Source of the DNA: Gordionus sp. m RMFG-2023
Taxonomy: Eukaryota; Nematomorpha; Gordioida; Chordodea; Parachordodidae
Direction of reading: 5' to 3'
Length of the DNA stretch: 64,000 bases
Assembly (NCBI RefSeq): GCF_954871325.1
Contig: NC_088778.1
Span: 1,612,001 to 1,676,000, forward strand
Part shown: positions 53,890-64,000 of the stretch, in pieces
Position numbering within the stretch: position 1 is the first letter of the stretch
Layout of the letters: each line of letters begins with the position of its first letter
Notes under the pieces: generated by a model
Seen by the model: the letters and a program-made list of their open reading frames with translations, nothing else
What the model was told of the DNA's origin: nothing
Database searches by the model: none
Translations under genes and position numbers: made by a program

Positions 53890-54430
53890 TAGATTTTTTA
53901 TAGATGCCCGGAGTGAACCCTAACGTACCGTTATAAATATCTGAACCATCTGTAACCGACCTTTATAAAAAACTGTTAAACCGGTTCAGTTTTTATGTTT
54001 TAGAAATGGAAACAATTCGAATATCCAGAAAATATATAAACTTGCTCTTATAGTACTGGCGGTTCCCGCAACACAAGTTTCTGTAGAAAGGGCTTTTTTC
54101 GGGGCTAAAATTTATCTTATCGTCACAACGAACAAAAAGGAATCCATTTATATTCCAAATAGTATAATTAAAAATGAGTTATTTTGAATCTTATATATTT
54201 ATTTTTTTTATATATAATTCATAGATTGCTTATAATAAAAATAAATTAGAAAGATGGTGCGGCTTCAATAAAGAAAAAAATTTCTAACCCCAATGAACCT
54301 TTATAAACCTTTATAATTAGCTAAACCGAACCTTTATAAATTTCTTCTTAAGAACCGTAACCATCATAATTTTTTACATACTGAACCGTTATCTGGATTT
54401 TTATCAACTAATTCAACATTCGATCCTAAT
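53890..54430 (+). mobile_element. hAT transposase C-terminal relic
   Basis: At 54040-54175 the + strand reads LALIVLAVPATQVSVERAFF then GAKI, the 'LaIPaTSv.sERvFS.aG' motif of the hAT dimerisation domain, ending soon after at KNELF and a stop. Flanks hold ACCGTTATAAA / GAACCTTTATAAA subterminal motifs on both sides. The element is internally deleted and the exact ends were not paired. Confidence 0.7.
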
Positions 54431-55426
54431 TCCTAAGATTATCTCAATTTGATAACATTTTTAGGTTTTACTTTTATTATTCGAACTCTATCGTTGGAAA
54501 CATTGTTTGGCATAATTATTAATGAAGAATCTAATTAGAGCTGTTTTGATATAGTTGCCAATGCTTTTCCCTAATTTCCTGTAATATAGTTACAGGCTTC
54601 TTTTTTTTAAAAAAAATTATCATTATCTATATTTGAAATTTGATTTAGGACGCCAGCCCTTATTTTAAAAGAACCTCTTAATATATTCATATATTTAAAA
54701 AAAAATTTATGTAATACATTATACATTGCATATTTTCTAGCTTTAAGCGTAAGCCGTCATGTAGTGGTAAATCTATTGTTTTGTGTAAAGGTGTTATTGG
54801 TGCTAATCATGTCATAAACCTTTTCCAATATTTGCACATCCGTGATATATTTTTCAGTGGTTAAAAATATTTTTTAAAATTTTATTTCCAACTAACTGTA
54901 ACTATATACAGAAGCTCCTAGGGTCTTTCCTTCTTTTTATTAACTTAAGCCGTTATAAGAAATGATAATGACCACTCATATCAATTATAATAAGATGATC
55001 ATGACAAGACTGTTACCCCAATTTTTTAATGCAACCAATGCGTATGCTCATGTCATTCGAGGCAGCAGTGCTATCGTAATAAAACTTAAAACTAGTTGTT
55101 AAAAAGCCCTATAAGATTTAAATTAATATCATGTGAGCATCAAAATTTGGCAAATAGATGCTGAATAATACCTAACAATACTGGAGCATGCTTATTTATC
55201 TTCAGGTGATGGCTCGAAGCCAGATAGTTTAAACTATGTGCCTTGATTTTTTTTAGGTAAATCTTTAATTTGGGACTTCACATATGCCTCTTTATTTTTC
55301 AAAAAAATATATAAATTCTAATCCTTGTTGATAAAAGCCAAGAGAAAAAAAATATATAAATAAATATTCTAAATTAACATATGTTTTTTTTTTACCAATC
55401 TTCATTTCTTCCCCTAGGCATATATG
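54431..55426. other. Non-coding stretch
   Basis: AT-rich. A string at about 55135-55200 (AAAATTTGGCAAATAGATG) also occurs near 19215, a weak sign of another dispersed repeat. No gene. Confidence 0.4.
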
Positions 55427-55745
55427 AACCAATGACATATAATAATACCTAGACTGAACGATGCAATCATAAGAATTGCTAATCAACTGGAGTCGCCATT
55501 TTGCTAACCCTCATAGAAAATATCCTCATTTTAAAAAAAACTACTATCAAATTTGATAACTTTGCTTCCTCGTTATTTTCGGTGATCGGGCAATTCTTTT
55601 GATAAAGTTTGCGTCAGACAACAGGAATAAATTGGCCTTCTCGTTTAAAATAAATTTTTAAATAGTGATATAGGTAACCAAAATGGCGTCACCAGCTGTT
55701 TTCGATTGACGTACACTTTTAATGGATGCCTCTTCAGTCTAGGTA
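55427..55745. mobile_element. Long palindromic MITE, copy 2 (inverted)
   Basis: Left arm ACATATAATAATACCTAGAC, GGAGTCGCCATTTTG. Right arm CCAAAATGGCGTCACCAGCT, TTTAATGGATGCC and CAGTCTAGGT. The interior AAGTTTGCGTCAGACAACAG, ATAAATTGGCC is the reverse complement of the interior at 35525-35580, so this copy is inverted relative to copy 1. Confidence 0.78.
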
Positions 55746-55764
55746 AAATTTTAACAAAAAATAT

Positions 55765-55895
55765 AGCTCGAAAATTTCTACCCCTTACACCGGAACTTAG
55801 GGAATTTTACATGTTGAAACAAAAGTTTTTTAATATATCTATTTCCTGTTTTTGGGAACTGTTAGTCCCAATTCCCTTTTTTTTATATATAGAGG
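55765..55895 (+). repeat. Two-copy dispersed repeat, copy 1
   Basis: CCCTTACACCGGAACTTAGG, GAATTTTACATGTTGAAAC, CTGTTTTTGGGAACTGTTAG, TCCCAATTCCC matches 59868-59995 collinearly. The 69-codon frame over it is not kept in the other copy. Confidence 0.6.
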
Positions 55896-56127
55896 GCGTT
55901 TTTATATACCAATAAACTGTTAGAAAAAAAAATTGTAATTTTAAGTATATTCTCGTAAATAATATTAGGAAAAAAAAAATCAACTAAATATTTACAAGGG
56001 AAGCCCCCCCCCCCACCTCACGTTACATCAGGTACGATTTGCAATGAATAGGTATTTTTAAAAACGATACATATTCCGGTTTTAAATGTTGAACGTCAAT
56101 TAACGGAATTACTTTAAATATAAATTT

Positions 56128-56322
56128 AGGCTGGAATTCGAAGTGTCCGTTCCGTCAAAAGTCAATCCGTTCCGATACCTTCCGTCTTATAAACGGATCG
56201 GTCCAAATTTTGAAGTCAAAACATTTCGACTATCCGATCCGGCAAATTATAATGAGAGATTGACTTTTGACGGAACGGATGTAAAATAAATGAATCCGTC
56301 TCCATTTTGAATGCAGCCTAAA
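56128..56322. mobile_element. Palindromic MITE with GACTTTTGACGG arms
   Basis: TTAGGCTGGAATTCGAAG at the left mirrors TTTTGAATGCAGCCTAA at the right. Inner arms CCGTCAAAAGTCAATCC and GATTGACTTTTGACGGAACG are near-perfect inverted repeats, and AAACGGATCGG / CTATCCGATCCGG add a further pair. About 195 bp, non-coding. Confidence 0.78.
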
Positions 56323-58980
56323 AAAAAATTAACTACTTTCTATATATGAGTTAAGAAATGTGTCTTCTCCTTTATCCTAAATCATAAATAAAATTAAATA
56401 TCTTTACCTAAATATTGGATTAATGGTTTTATTTGTGTTTACGCGCTAAATATTTGTTATATAAAAAACAATTTTTTTTTTTCTCCTCGAAAAATATAAA
56501 ACGTTTATAAATGTCAATTATAAATGGACTGATACAACACGCCCCCCCCCCCCCCATAAAATTTAGGTATATATATATATATAATCTATGTAAATGTTTA
56601 CATAAATTCTAATAAATCATTAAATTTTCTTTCTTCAGTTCGAGGAAGTTCCATCCATTTTTTTTCCTTAACCATATATAATTGTCATTTGTGCTGTTGA
56701 TTGGCATTTAATTTTAACGGTCATTTGGGTCATAACTTGATGGATATTGTACCGTTGATTGTCATTTAATCTTAACGGTTTAGTGGGGGTCATTGATTGA
56801 TCCATTGTATCATTGGTCAGTCATGATCAATCTTATCTTAGGGCTTGGTAAAATAAATCCAGCATCATTGTAGTTGATTGGACAGAATATTAGAAAGAGT
56901 AAGTTAGTCGAATGTTTTTTTAAAAAATTATATCCAAATGCATTCTTTATTCCTTCCTTTTATCATTATCTCAGATACACTTCTTCCCTGTCAATCATAA
57001 TCTAAATTTCTGATCCCCAATGTTAACATGAGACATTTATTTTACTACGGACTACTTTTCCCCCTTTCCTTGGGTCTAAAATAAATATCAAAATGAGGAC
57101 TTTCATAATTGTATCGCGATTCAATACATTTGATGTATCGTTTATAATACTCTACGTAAGTAATTTATTTATTGGTATAAAATTTAAAAGGGAAGTCAAT
57201 TTAAAAAAAATATGTTGTTTAATATAGCGATGTACAAAAATTTTTAAAAATCGTGATTGATAACTTATCAATCAAAATTGGACGATAATAAATTTTTTTT
57301 AAAAAAACAAGCAATATAATAACTTTCATATTAGTTTTAAAGGTTCGGTTCAGGGTCGGCTCGCCTAACCCTAAAGAAAATCACACAAAACAAGCTTCGT
57401 CACTTTTCTAATAGGAATTGAACAAGAAGCTTAGAATGTTGAACAAGAAGCTTAGAATGTTGAATAAGTAGTATTATTTTTAGTGAGGGCCGCAAACATT
57501 CTTTGGGGAGAACTTACTTTTTCGCGTGCCGCGTTCATTAACAATTATCGAAATATGTCCACGTTCAATGTTTATTTACCAAATAAAAGAAGTTGAATGT
57601 GTTCGTATTTTATACAAACAAAACGATATGGATTTATAATATTTAAAAAGAAAGAATGAAAGAAAAGAAAAGAAAAGAAAATAATGCCACCATTGGTTTA
57701 ATATAAAAATTTTGGCCTATAGCAAGTCTAATAAAAAAAGGTACATGTTAACCGTAAAAAAGAGTTTGAGAGAGTTGCTTTTGCCATGTCATATACTTAA
57801 TGAATATTTATTTTATTTTTTTTTATCGTTCCTTTGAATTATTTTTTTCTGATAAACAATCTGGCCTAGCACGCACTTCTTATGTCGCCACCCAACCCCT
57901 CACCCCCAACCCACCGCCTGTAGAATAATGTCTGTTTTTTTTGGAAGAACATCTTTCCTTACGGACATTGAGCATTTTTAAACAAAATGTGTCCTTTACC
58001 CACCTAGAGTTTTGGGTCCAACCCAATAAATAATCTCTTTTCCCCCTTAACTACGCCATTTTTGATCAAGGTTTAGCCCAAAGTATTACAATAAATATGA
58101 CAATATCGCTAAAAAAAAGGGCAGACAGACCCTTACTGTCATCTTTTATCGAGCGATTAGCCCAAAATCTTTACTTGGCCATTTTTTTTAAAAAATATTG
58201 ACTAAATCAAAGGTAAACAATCCAAGTGTATAGATCAATGATAAAAACAGCTTTTCTCTACTGATCCTGATGCAAAGCTGAATGTCAGTATTTTTCTTTA
58301 TGATGAATAAAGCAAAAATGTTGTACAAAAATACCTAAACCCTATAATAACCAATAAAATTATTTACAACATAGCTAAATTATAACGAATTTTGATTAAC
58401 AAAACGATTCCTATAGTTATTATAAGTTACAAAGGCGAAATATTCCAAATAGAATATTCGCGGTTACATTTATCATTTTTTCTCTGGTCTCTTGATAACT
58501 CATGTTCTTTCTCGCGCGCTATGCCACGAAGCAAATCATTTTGATCTTCCAAAATATTGTAGGAAATGCCATTGGTCATTAAAAAAAAAGACTTCAACTT
58601 CCTCCTTTTAATTATATTGGTATACTTATATTTTCCTTTCTTTTTTACAAATAATATTTAATTATCTAAATAACAAATCAAAATATAGCAGTTATAAATT
58701 GTCAGTGTTGAAGTTTGAACCGTTTTGTTCAATAAATTGCCTTATATTATATTATATATATATATTGGCTTTATAAAATAGTTTTTTTTTTCTATTAGTT
58801 CATAAATAAAAAAAGTATAAATAACATCTGTTACAGATTGATTGATTTCTAGGTGAACCCCGTATTCCGAACCATTATTGATTATCCATGAGCAGTAAAG
58901 AGCAAATGGCAGATATATTGTTATTGACATATATCACCATCTTATTATTTTGTTTTTTAAGAAAAATAATCTAAATATTA
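56323..58980. other. Non-coding stretch
   Basis: AT-rich, with a C14 run at 56542-56555, a 20-bp direct duplication (GAACAAGAAGCTTAGAATGT at about 57418 and 57438) and a short AAAGA microsatellite at 57645-57680. A region around 57840-58030 is pyrimidine-rich. No exon is supported. Confidence 0.45.
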
Positions 58981-59090
58981 CCTAGCGAAGGTCAACAGTC
59001 CGGTCCTATCGGTTTTAAACCGGGACCGAACCGATTGTCGGACCGATCTTTTTTTGAGGACCGTGGTCCGGACCGGTAAATTATTAACAT
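58981..59090. mobile_element. hAT-like terminus with CCGGACCG motifs
   Basis: GTCAACAGTCCGGTCCTATC, GGTTTTAAACCGGGACCG, CCGATTGTCGGACCGATC and GGACCGTGGTCCGGACCGG give dense short palindromes over 100 bp, as at hAT ends. The partner terminus is not identified; a candidate AACCCGGTTGAACCCTG lies near 59735. Confidence 0.5.
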
Positions 59091-59867
59091 TTAAGTTTGC
59101 TTTACTTTCGATTAATATAATATTTTTGTACATAAATTAGACTCTTATTTTGGGTACTATGCTATACAATAGCAGGACACAAACCTATGTCTTACTCAAC
59201 TAACAAGATGTATATAATTTTTATTATAGATTAGTTTTTTAAATTGTCAAAAATATAGAGAACAAAGTTTGGGGATACAAATTAATGCATTTAGAAATAG
59301 ATGGATCACGTTCTAGCCTAAATTTTATTTTGGATCCTCATCGCCTTTTCTATATTCTATTTTTTTTAGGGGGTCAATATGACATTCGCAGTTGATGAAA
59401 TATAAAAATTATCCCAGTAGTTCAAAGCTAGCTTCATATCTTCAAGTGGTATATCGAATATTGTCAATTTGTAACTAGATACGAGCTTCCATAATAATGA
59501 AGACTGGAGGTGTAAGTTATATCTACGAATCGTGTGGAAGGATAGGAATCTTTGAGAATAAATTTTAAAAAAAATATTAAAAATGGAGTGAATGAATTAA
59601 GTTGTTTAAAATTTATTAACTTAACACTTCACTTAATTGGAAATTTGAAAATATTTAAAAATGTCAAGTAAATTATTAATATTTGTATTTACAATTATAC
59701 AAATATCTTATATGTATGTAAACAATACACTGAACCCGGTTGAACCCTGATCGATATCTATCCAGAGAAAAAATTTGAAATTAAAAATACCTATTTTTTT
59801 TCTATTTTAAAATTTTAAAGTTCCGCTTGAACTTTAAAGTTTTTAAAAAATATAGGGGATAAGACAA

Positions 59868-59995
59868 GAGCCCTTACATCAGAACCTAAAGAATTTTATT
59901 TTTTAAAACAAAACCTTCAAATCATAATTTTAAAATATAATTACTCTTGTTTTTTGGGAACTTGTAGTCCCACCTCCGTTTTTATATAATATTGT
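59868..59995 (+). repeat. Two-copy dispersed repeat, copy 2
   Basis: CCCTTACATCAGAACCTAAA, GAATTTTATTTTTTAAAAC, TTGTTTTTTGGGAACTTGTA, GTCCCACCTCC. Pairs with 55765-55895; a degenerate copy. Confidence 0.55.
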
Positions 59996-60651
59996 TTCAT
60001 TTTATATTTGATGTGAGAAAACTATATTAAACCTTATTTAAACCTAAAATTTTAAACAAATTTTTTTCTATGGGCTTTGCCGGATTTATACATCCGGTTT
60101 TCGATATTAATGATTTCCATCATATTTATCTTTATGTCACATTAAAGAACTACTATTAAGTAAGCTAACATAATAAAATTTAAACTAATTTTTCTAAAAT
60201 AATTATTATACACGAAATATTCGATAATAAATTAAGGTGTCAAAAATGTATCTGTACCATTATCTTAGCGGGTAGGCAGTGTTGGGAGATAAAATATAAT
60301 TTTTTTTTCTTGGTTTAGGCCATGTATACCGGTCAGCAATGGTAGAAAGAAAATCTCGCTCAATATTTAAAAAATGTGTAAAGTAGTAGAGAGACTTCTT
60401 TGTTTGAATGTGCTGATATTTTACGGACCTCTGGCCCCAAAGTTCTTCATTTTTTTTTTTTACTTATAAACTAATTTGTGACCACCTATATAAATTTGTT
60501 CGAGTGTTTAGATTTATAATTTTTAGAAGGGAAAAAAAGGGTATTATATCATATAAACATTTCAATTTTATATTATATTTTAAACAAAATCCTCATTAAA
60601 CATTATTTTTTTTTTTTACAATCATCAAAATTTATAATTTTATCCTAAGGA

Positions 60652-60840
60652 AAGACGATCCATGGATTAGAGATCCCGATTATGATCAAAACGAATACAT
60701 TGGGAAATCACGGTAAAAGTTACATAATTAAATCAATTTGTAAAACTTTTTCAATAGGATTTGAACAGTTTTGTGACAATAAAGGTCCTAATTCGCGTTA
60801 TCCGCGTTGCGTTGAATGCCCTCCAAATTCAAAGAAATAA
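60652..60840 (+). CDS. Possible two-exon fragment of an unknown gene
   Basis: A GC-richer segment after a T-rich acceptor (ATCCTAAG) reads KDDPWIRDPDYDQNEYIGKS and ends at a donor CACG/GTAAAA (60714-60715). A second segment after TTTTTCAATAG (60759) reads FEQFCDNKGPNSRYPRCVEC then PPNSKK and a stop. The frame that opens the second segment needs the other open frame of the first (KTIHGLEIPIM), so the reading is ambiguous. If the acidic frame is right, the protein stops two codons into the second exon. No upstream exon found and no family recognised. Confidence 0.35.
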   Translation, partial: KTIHGLEIPIMIKTNTLGNHGKSYIIKSICKTFSIGFEQFCDNKGPNSRYPRCVECPPNSKK

Positions 60841-61672
60841 TCGAGAAGAATACCATGATTATTTAAACCCTGCACCTCATTTTTCTGATACGATTTTCCA
60901 AATTTACTTAACTGCTTTATTTTTTATAACATGCCTTTTTATAAATATCAATTTATGGGCTTACATAACGTTTCTACCGAATCCCCAACTTCATTTGAAT
61001 TTAGTAACAAATTTATCATGTAACTTAAACACATTTTTTTCATTTTAAAAAATATCGCTTTTTTACAATATTATTATTCTATATTAAAAATTCATAATTA
61101 TCCGTATGCATATATTAACTGCCAGTGTGCCAGATATATATTATACAATTAATACGTGCTTATTTATGAATGGACTTTTAGTAAGAAATATAATATTTAA
61201 TTTTGGCGAAATAACTTGAGAATAAGGAGGTTTCAAAAAAAAAACAAACTTCAAGGAGTCTCGATTAGAATTCTACGAAACTAAGTGAAGTAAACAAGAT
61301 ATATGCTAAATTTTGGTGATAAGACCCCAGTTTAATATAGTTTTTTTTAGTCACGTGATATCCTTATTATACACAAATAATATAGTGAGACTTTAAAAAA
61401 ATATTAATTTAGCGTTTATTCAGATTTTAGTGGTAAGTTAAAATGGTCGCCATATTTCTATTAAAAAAGTTCTGATACTTCTGAAGAAGGACACCATATT
61501 GGAACTAAATAATCCCTATAGCAAAGCAAATAGATTTTTTTTAAAAAAAATATCGTCATGTTTATAACATATGTTAGGTTTAATTCCTCTTTTATTGATA
61601 ATGATATATAAATAAGAAATTATTAAAATATTATTGGATAATTAAATTTTTTTTTAAAATAATAATTATAAA

Positions 61673-61774
61673 TCAATTGTGAGATTTAGCTTCCTTCTCT
61701 TCTTTACGCTTTTTAAAGTTGGTCAGCTTATCCAATGCGAATTTTTGGTAAGTAGGCGCTTGATACAGTTCTCC
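61673..61774 (-). CDS. Probable 3' terminal exon of a minus-strand gene
   Basis: Reading the minus strand after an acceptor TACTATGTAG, 33 codons and a TGA stop follow in phase 0: GELYQAPTYQKFALDKLTNF then KKRKEEKEAKSHN. Charged Lys/Glu-rich C-termini of this kind are common in small mitochondrial or ribosomal proteins, but I do not recognise this one. The exon is GC-richer than its flanks. Earlier exons should lie above 61775 and were not found before the window ends. Confidence 0.45.
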   Translation of the reverse strand, partial: GELYQAPTYQKFALDKLTNFKKRKEEKEAKSHN

Positions 61775-64000
61775 CTACATAGTAACTTCTAATGTGACGA
61801 TCTAAAGTTTATATTTATTTTTTTGTGTCCAAATTTTATCTTTCTATGATATTTGTTTTAAAAAATAATAATTATTATAAAATATTAAATAATAAAATTT
61901 TGAAGCCCCTTAGTCTTATTTCCAAGAATTTGTTTTGGGTGAGGAGGTCAAAGAATAAAACTTAGAATAATATTTTATATCGTTTTGGAATAAAATCCTA
62001 TTTATAAGCCTAAAATATAAGTTTTAGCAAATAGTTAAAATTAATTTTTTAATATATTTTCCTATAAATATTTGAAGTATATTTTCTTACATTTTTTTTT
62101 TTTGAAAATTATTATTAAGATTATGTTTTGAAAGTCAAAAGATTTAATTATATAAATTTGAAGTCTGAATTAAAATTCAATAATAAATTCATTTAGATTA
62201 ATTTATAATAGAATACTTTCAGTTTCACTGCAACTTGTTATCGACAAGGAAATGAATGCAAAAGCAATTAATATCTGAATTGTCATTATAATTAATATTA
62301 TTTAACACTTATATATTTATAAAATAAAATAATACCTACCCATAGGAATAGAGAATTAATTTTTAACATTTTTATAAATATATTATCAAATTAAACCAGT
62401 AAAGTATATCAAGAATAATATTTTTATAACTAAAATTTCCTTAATATTTTGCTTTTAATTAGTTTCCAATGTCCTTGACTTTCAGAAATTTCAGTTAAAT
62501 TAAAATATCAATGAAAATGTACCATAGAAAAGTAACTAAACGGGGGGTCAATATTTTCTCCAATAATATGTTGTGTCTACATTTTTAGATAAACATATTT
62601 ATATAGCATAGGATTAAACATTTATAATTTATGCAAATTTTTAGCCAAAAAGTATCACAAATTTGTAATCAATTTTTTTTAATCATCTAGCTTTTATGCA
62701 AATAAACTCTTTCTTACTTATAATAATAGTATGGCCTGTCCAAACAAAAAAATTTAGCGAAGTCCTTGACATTATATTTTATCGATATAAAAAAACATAT
62801 ATTTTGTATAATTTAATTTTTATATAATTGTCACCAATAATATTATTCATATAGCTTAATGTGATTAGTTAAATATATTTCAAACTCAAAATGTTTTATT
62901 TTATTCTTTTATATCTTTCCTATTATAATAATGCGTTTAATTTAATTAATCTTATATAATTTCAATAATAGCGTAAAAAATAATGAATGGAGAATAAAAT
63001 ATATCAGGATTTAGACGCATTCTTCTTTCATATAAAATTTGGTATACAAATCGAAAATTTTACTCCATAATAGCAAAAGAAGCCTAAATGATTTTAAATA
63101 TTTTATTGATGTAATGTTAAGGTCCCCTATATCATATTCACATGCTGGTGCAGCATGAATCTAGCCTACCTAAACCATGTTCTGCTTGATCATTTCTACA
63201 AACTTAGTCTATATTGTTTGCATATATTAGAATAATGGCAACCTTATCACTGCCTATTTGATTATAAAATTTTTAATAATTTGTCAATAAAATATATATT
63301 TTTAAAGTAATAATGGAAATTAATGAATTTTCTAGCAGTGAAATGATTTTTTTTTTGAAGACATTATAAAATTAGTTTTTATTGTTGTATTATCATAATG
63401 TAAATAATTTCCTCCTTAACAAATGTATTAACTTCATATTAGCTATTTGAATTATTATTATTATTATTACATTGGAAAAGAAATTGTAAAAAGAAAATTA
63501 TCATTCATTGATTATTGTAAAAATTGATGTTTAATTTATGTTATAAGTATAAAAATATAGTTAAAATTTAATCACCATCAGAAGCGATACTCTTGAAATC
63601 AAATAAATTATATTTTAATTTTAATTAGGTAAAGATTTTTATTGTTATATCTGGAGAATTCAGATTACAATTGAACGTTATTTGTTCCTTTTATTCGACT
63701 TATAAAAAATATTTAAAATTAACTCCTACTTGAATCAACGTTATATAACCTTAAAAATCATTTGATTATAAATATGAGAGAGTAACTGCTAAATAATGTC
63801 ATTCAATAATCAAAACCATGACTGGGGTTTTAAGCTTATAATATTTAATATAATAAAATTATTTTAATATACTTAAGGTATAATAGAAATTGTAAAGAAA
63901 AAAAATATATAAAATAAAGATATTAAGTAACTTATTAAATTTCTCAGCCATTTTTAGGCTATTATAAATATAAAACAATTTAATACTCTCCGCTTGTGAT
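61775..64000. other. AT-rich end of window, nothing recognised
   Basis: Over 2.2 kb of very AT-rich sequence. A small hairpin (CATGCTGGTGCAGCATG at about 63142) and an ATT run near 63455 are the only structures noted. It should be the intron or upstream region of the minus-strand exon at 61673 if that gene is real. Confidence 0.45.

Overview
The window looks like AT-rich nuclear DNA of an invertebrate animal. The evidence is intron-rich genes with GT-AG introns, two recognisable animal gene families, coding exons clearly richer in GC than their surroundings, and abundant decayed DNA transposons and microsatellites. I could not fix the phylum from sequence alone. All exon chains below were built by hand from splice sites, and every junction keeps reading phase.

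Three protein-coding genes could be assembled, all on the + strand. (1) 2924-5224 holds a six-exon gene for a 382-residue charged, partly coiled-coil protein of no recognised family. (2) 8865-36718 holds a 14-exon DCST1 orthologue of 720 residues: the DC-STAMP-domain sperm membrane protein family (fly sneaky, worm SPE-42) with a C-terminal eight-cysteine RING-like domain. Its intron 11 is 20 kb long. (3) 38467-52354 holds a nine-exon M14B metallocarboxypeptidase of the CPE/CPN/CPM group, 567 residues, with a signal peptide, all zinc and catalytic residues, a transthyretin-like domain and an unusual C-terminal membrane segment. Possible pieces of further genes lie at 60.65-60.84 kb (+) and 61.67-61.77 kb (-).

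The rest is repeats. Window start: a 137-bp tandem array and a Mutator-like transposase relic. DCST1 intron 11: a LINE fragment, a 3 x 294-bp tandem array with an embedded foldback element, six same-strand copies of one dispersed repeat, related hAT-type non-autonomous elements, a duplicated composite block and several very long GAAA/TTTC arrays. Carboxypeptidase introns: three hAT-type elements bounded by perfect 8-bp target duplications (ATTAGAAT, CCTTTAAG, CTAATACC). From 52.4 kb to the end: mostly AT-rich non-coding DNA with a hAT transposase tail, palindromic MITEs and the possible exons.

The three main genes share no evident pathway. DCST1 acts in gamete membranes and the carboxypeptidase trims basic C-terminal residues from secreted peptides. 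Their adjacency is not evidence of cooperation.
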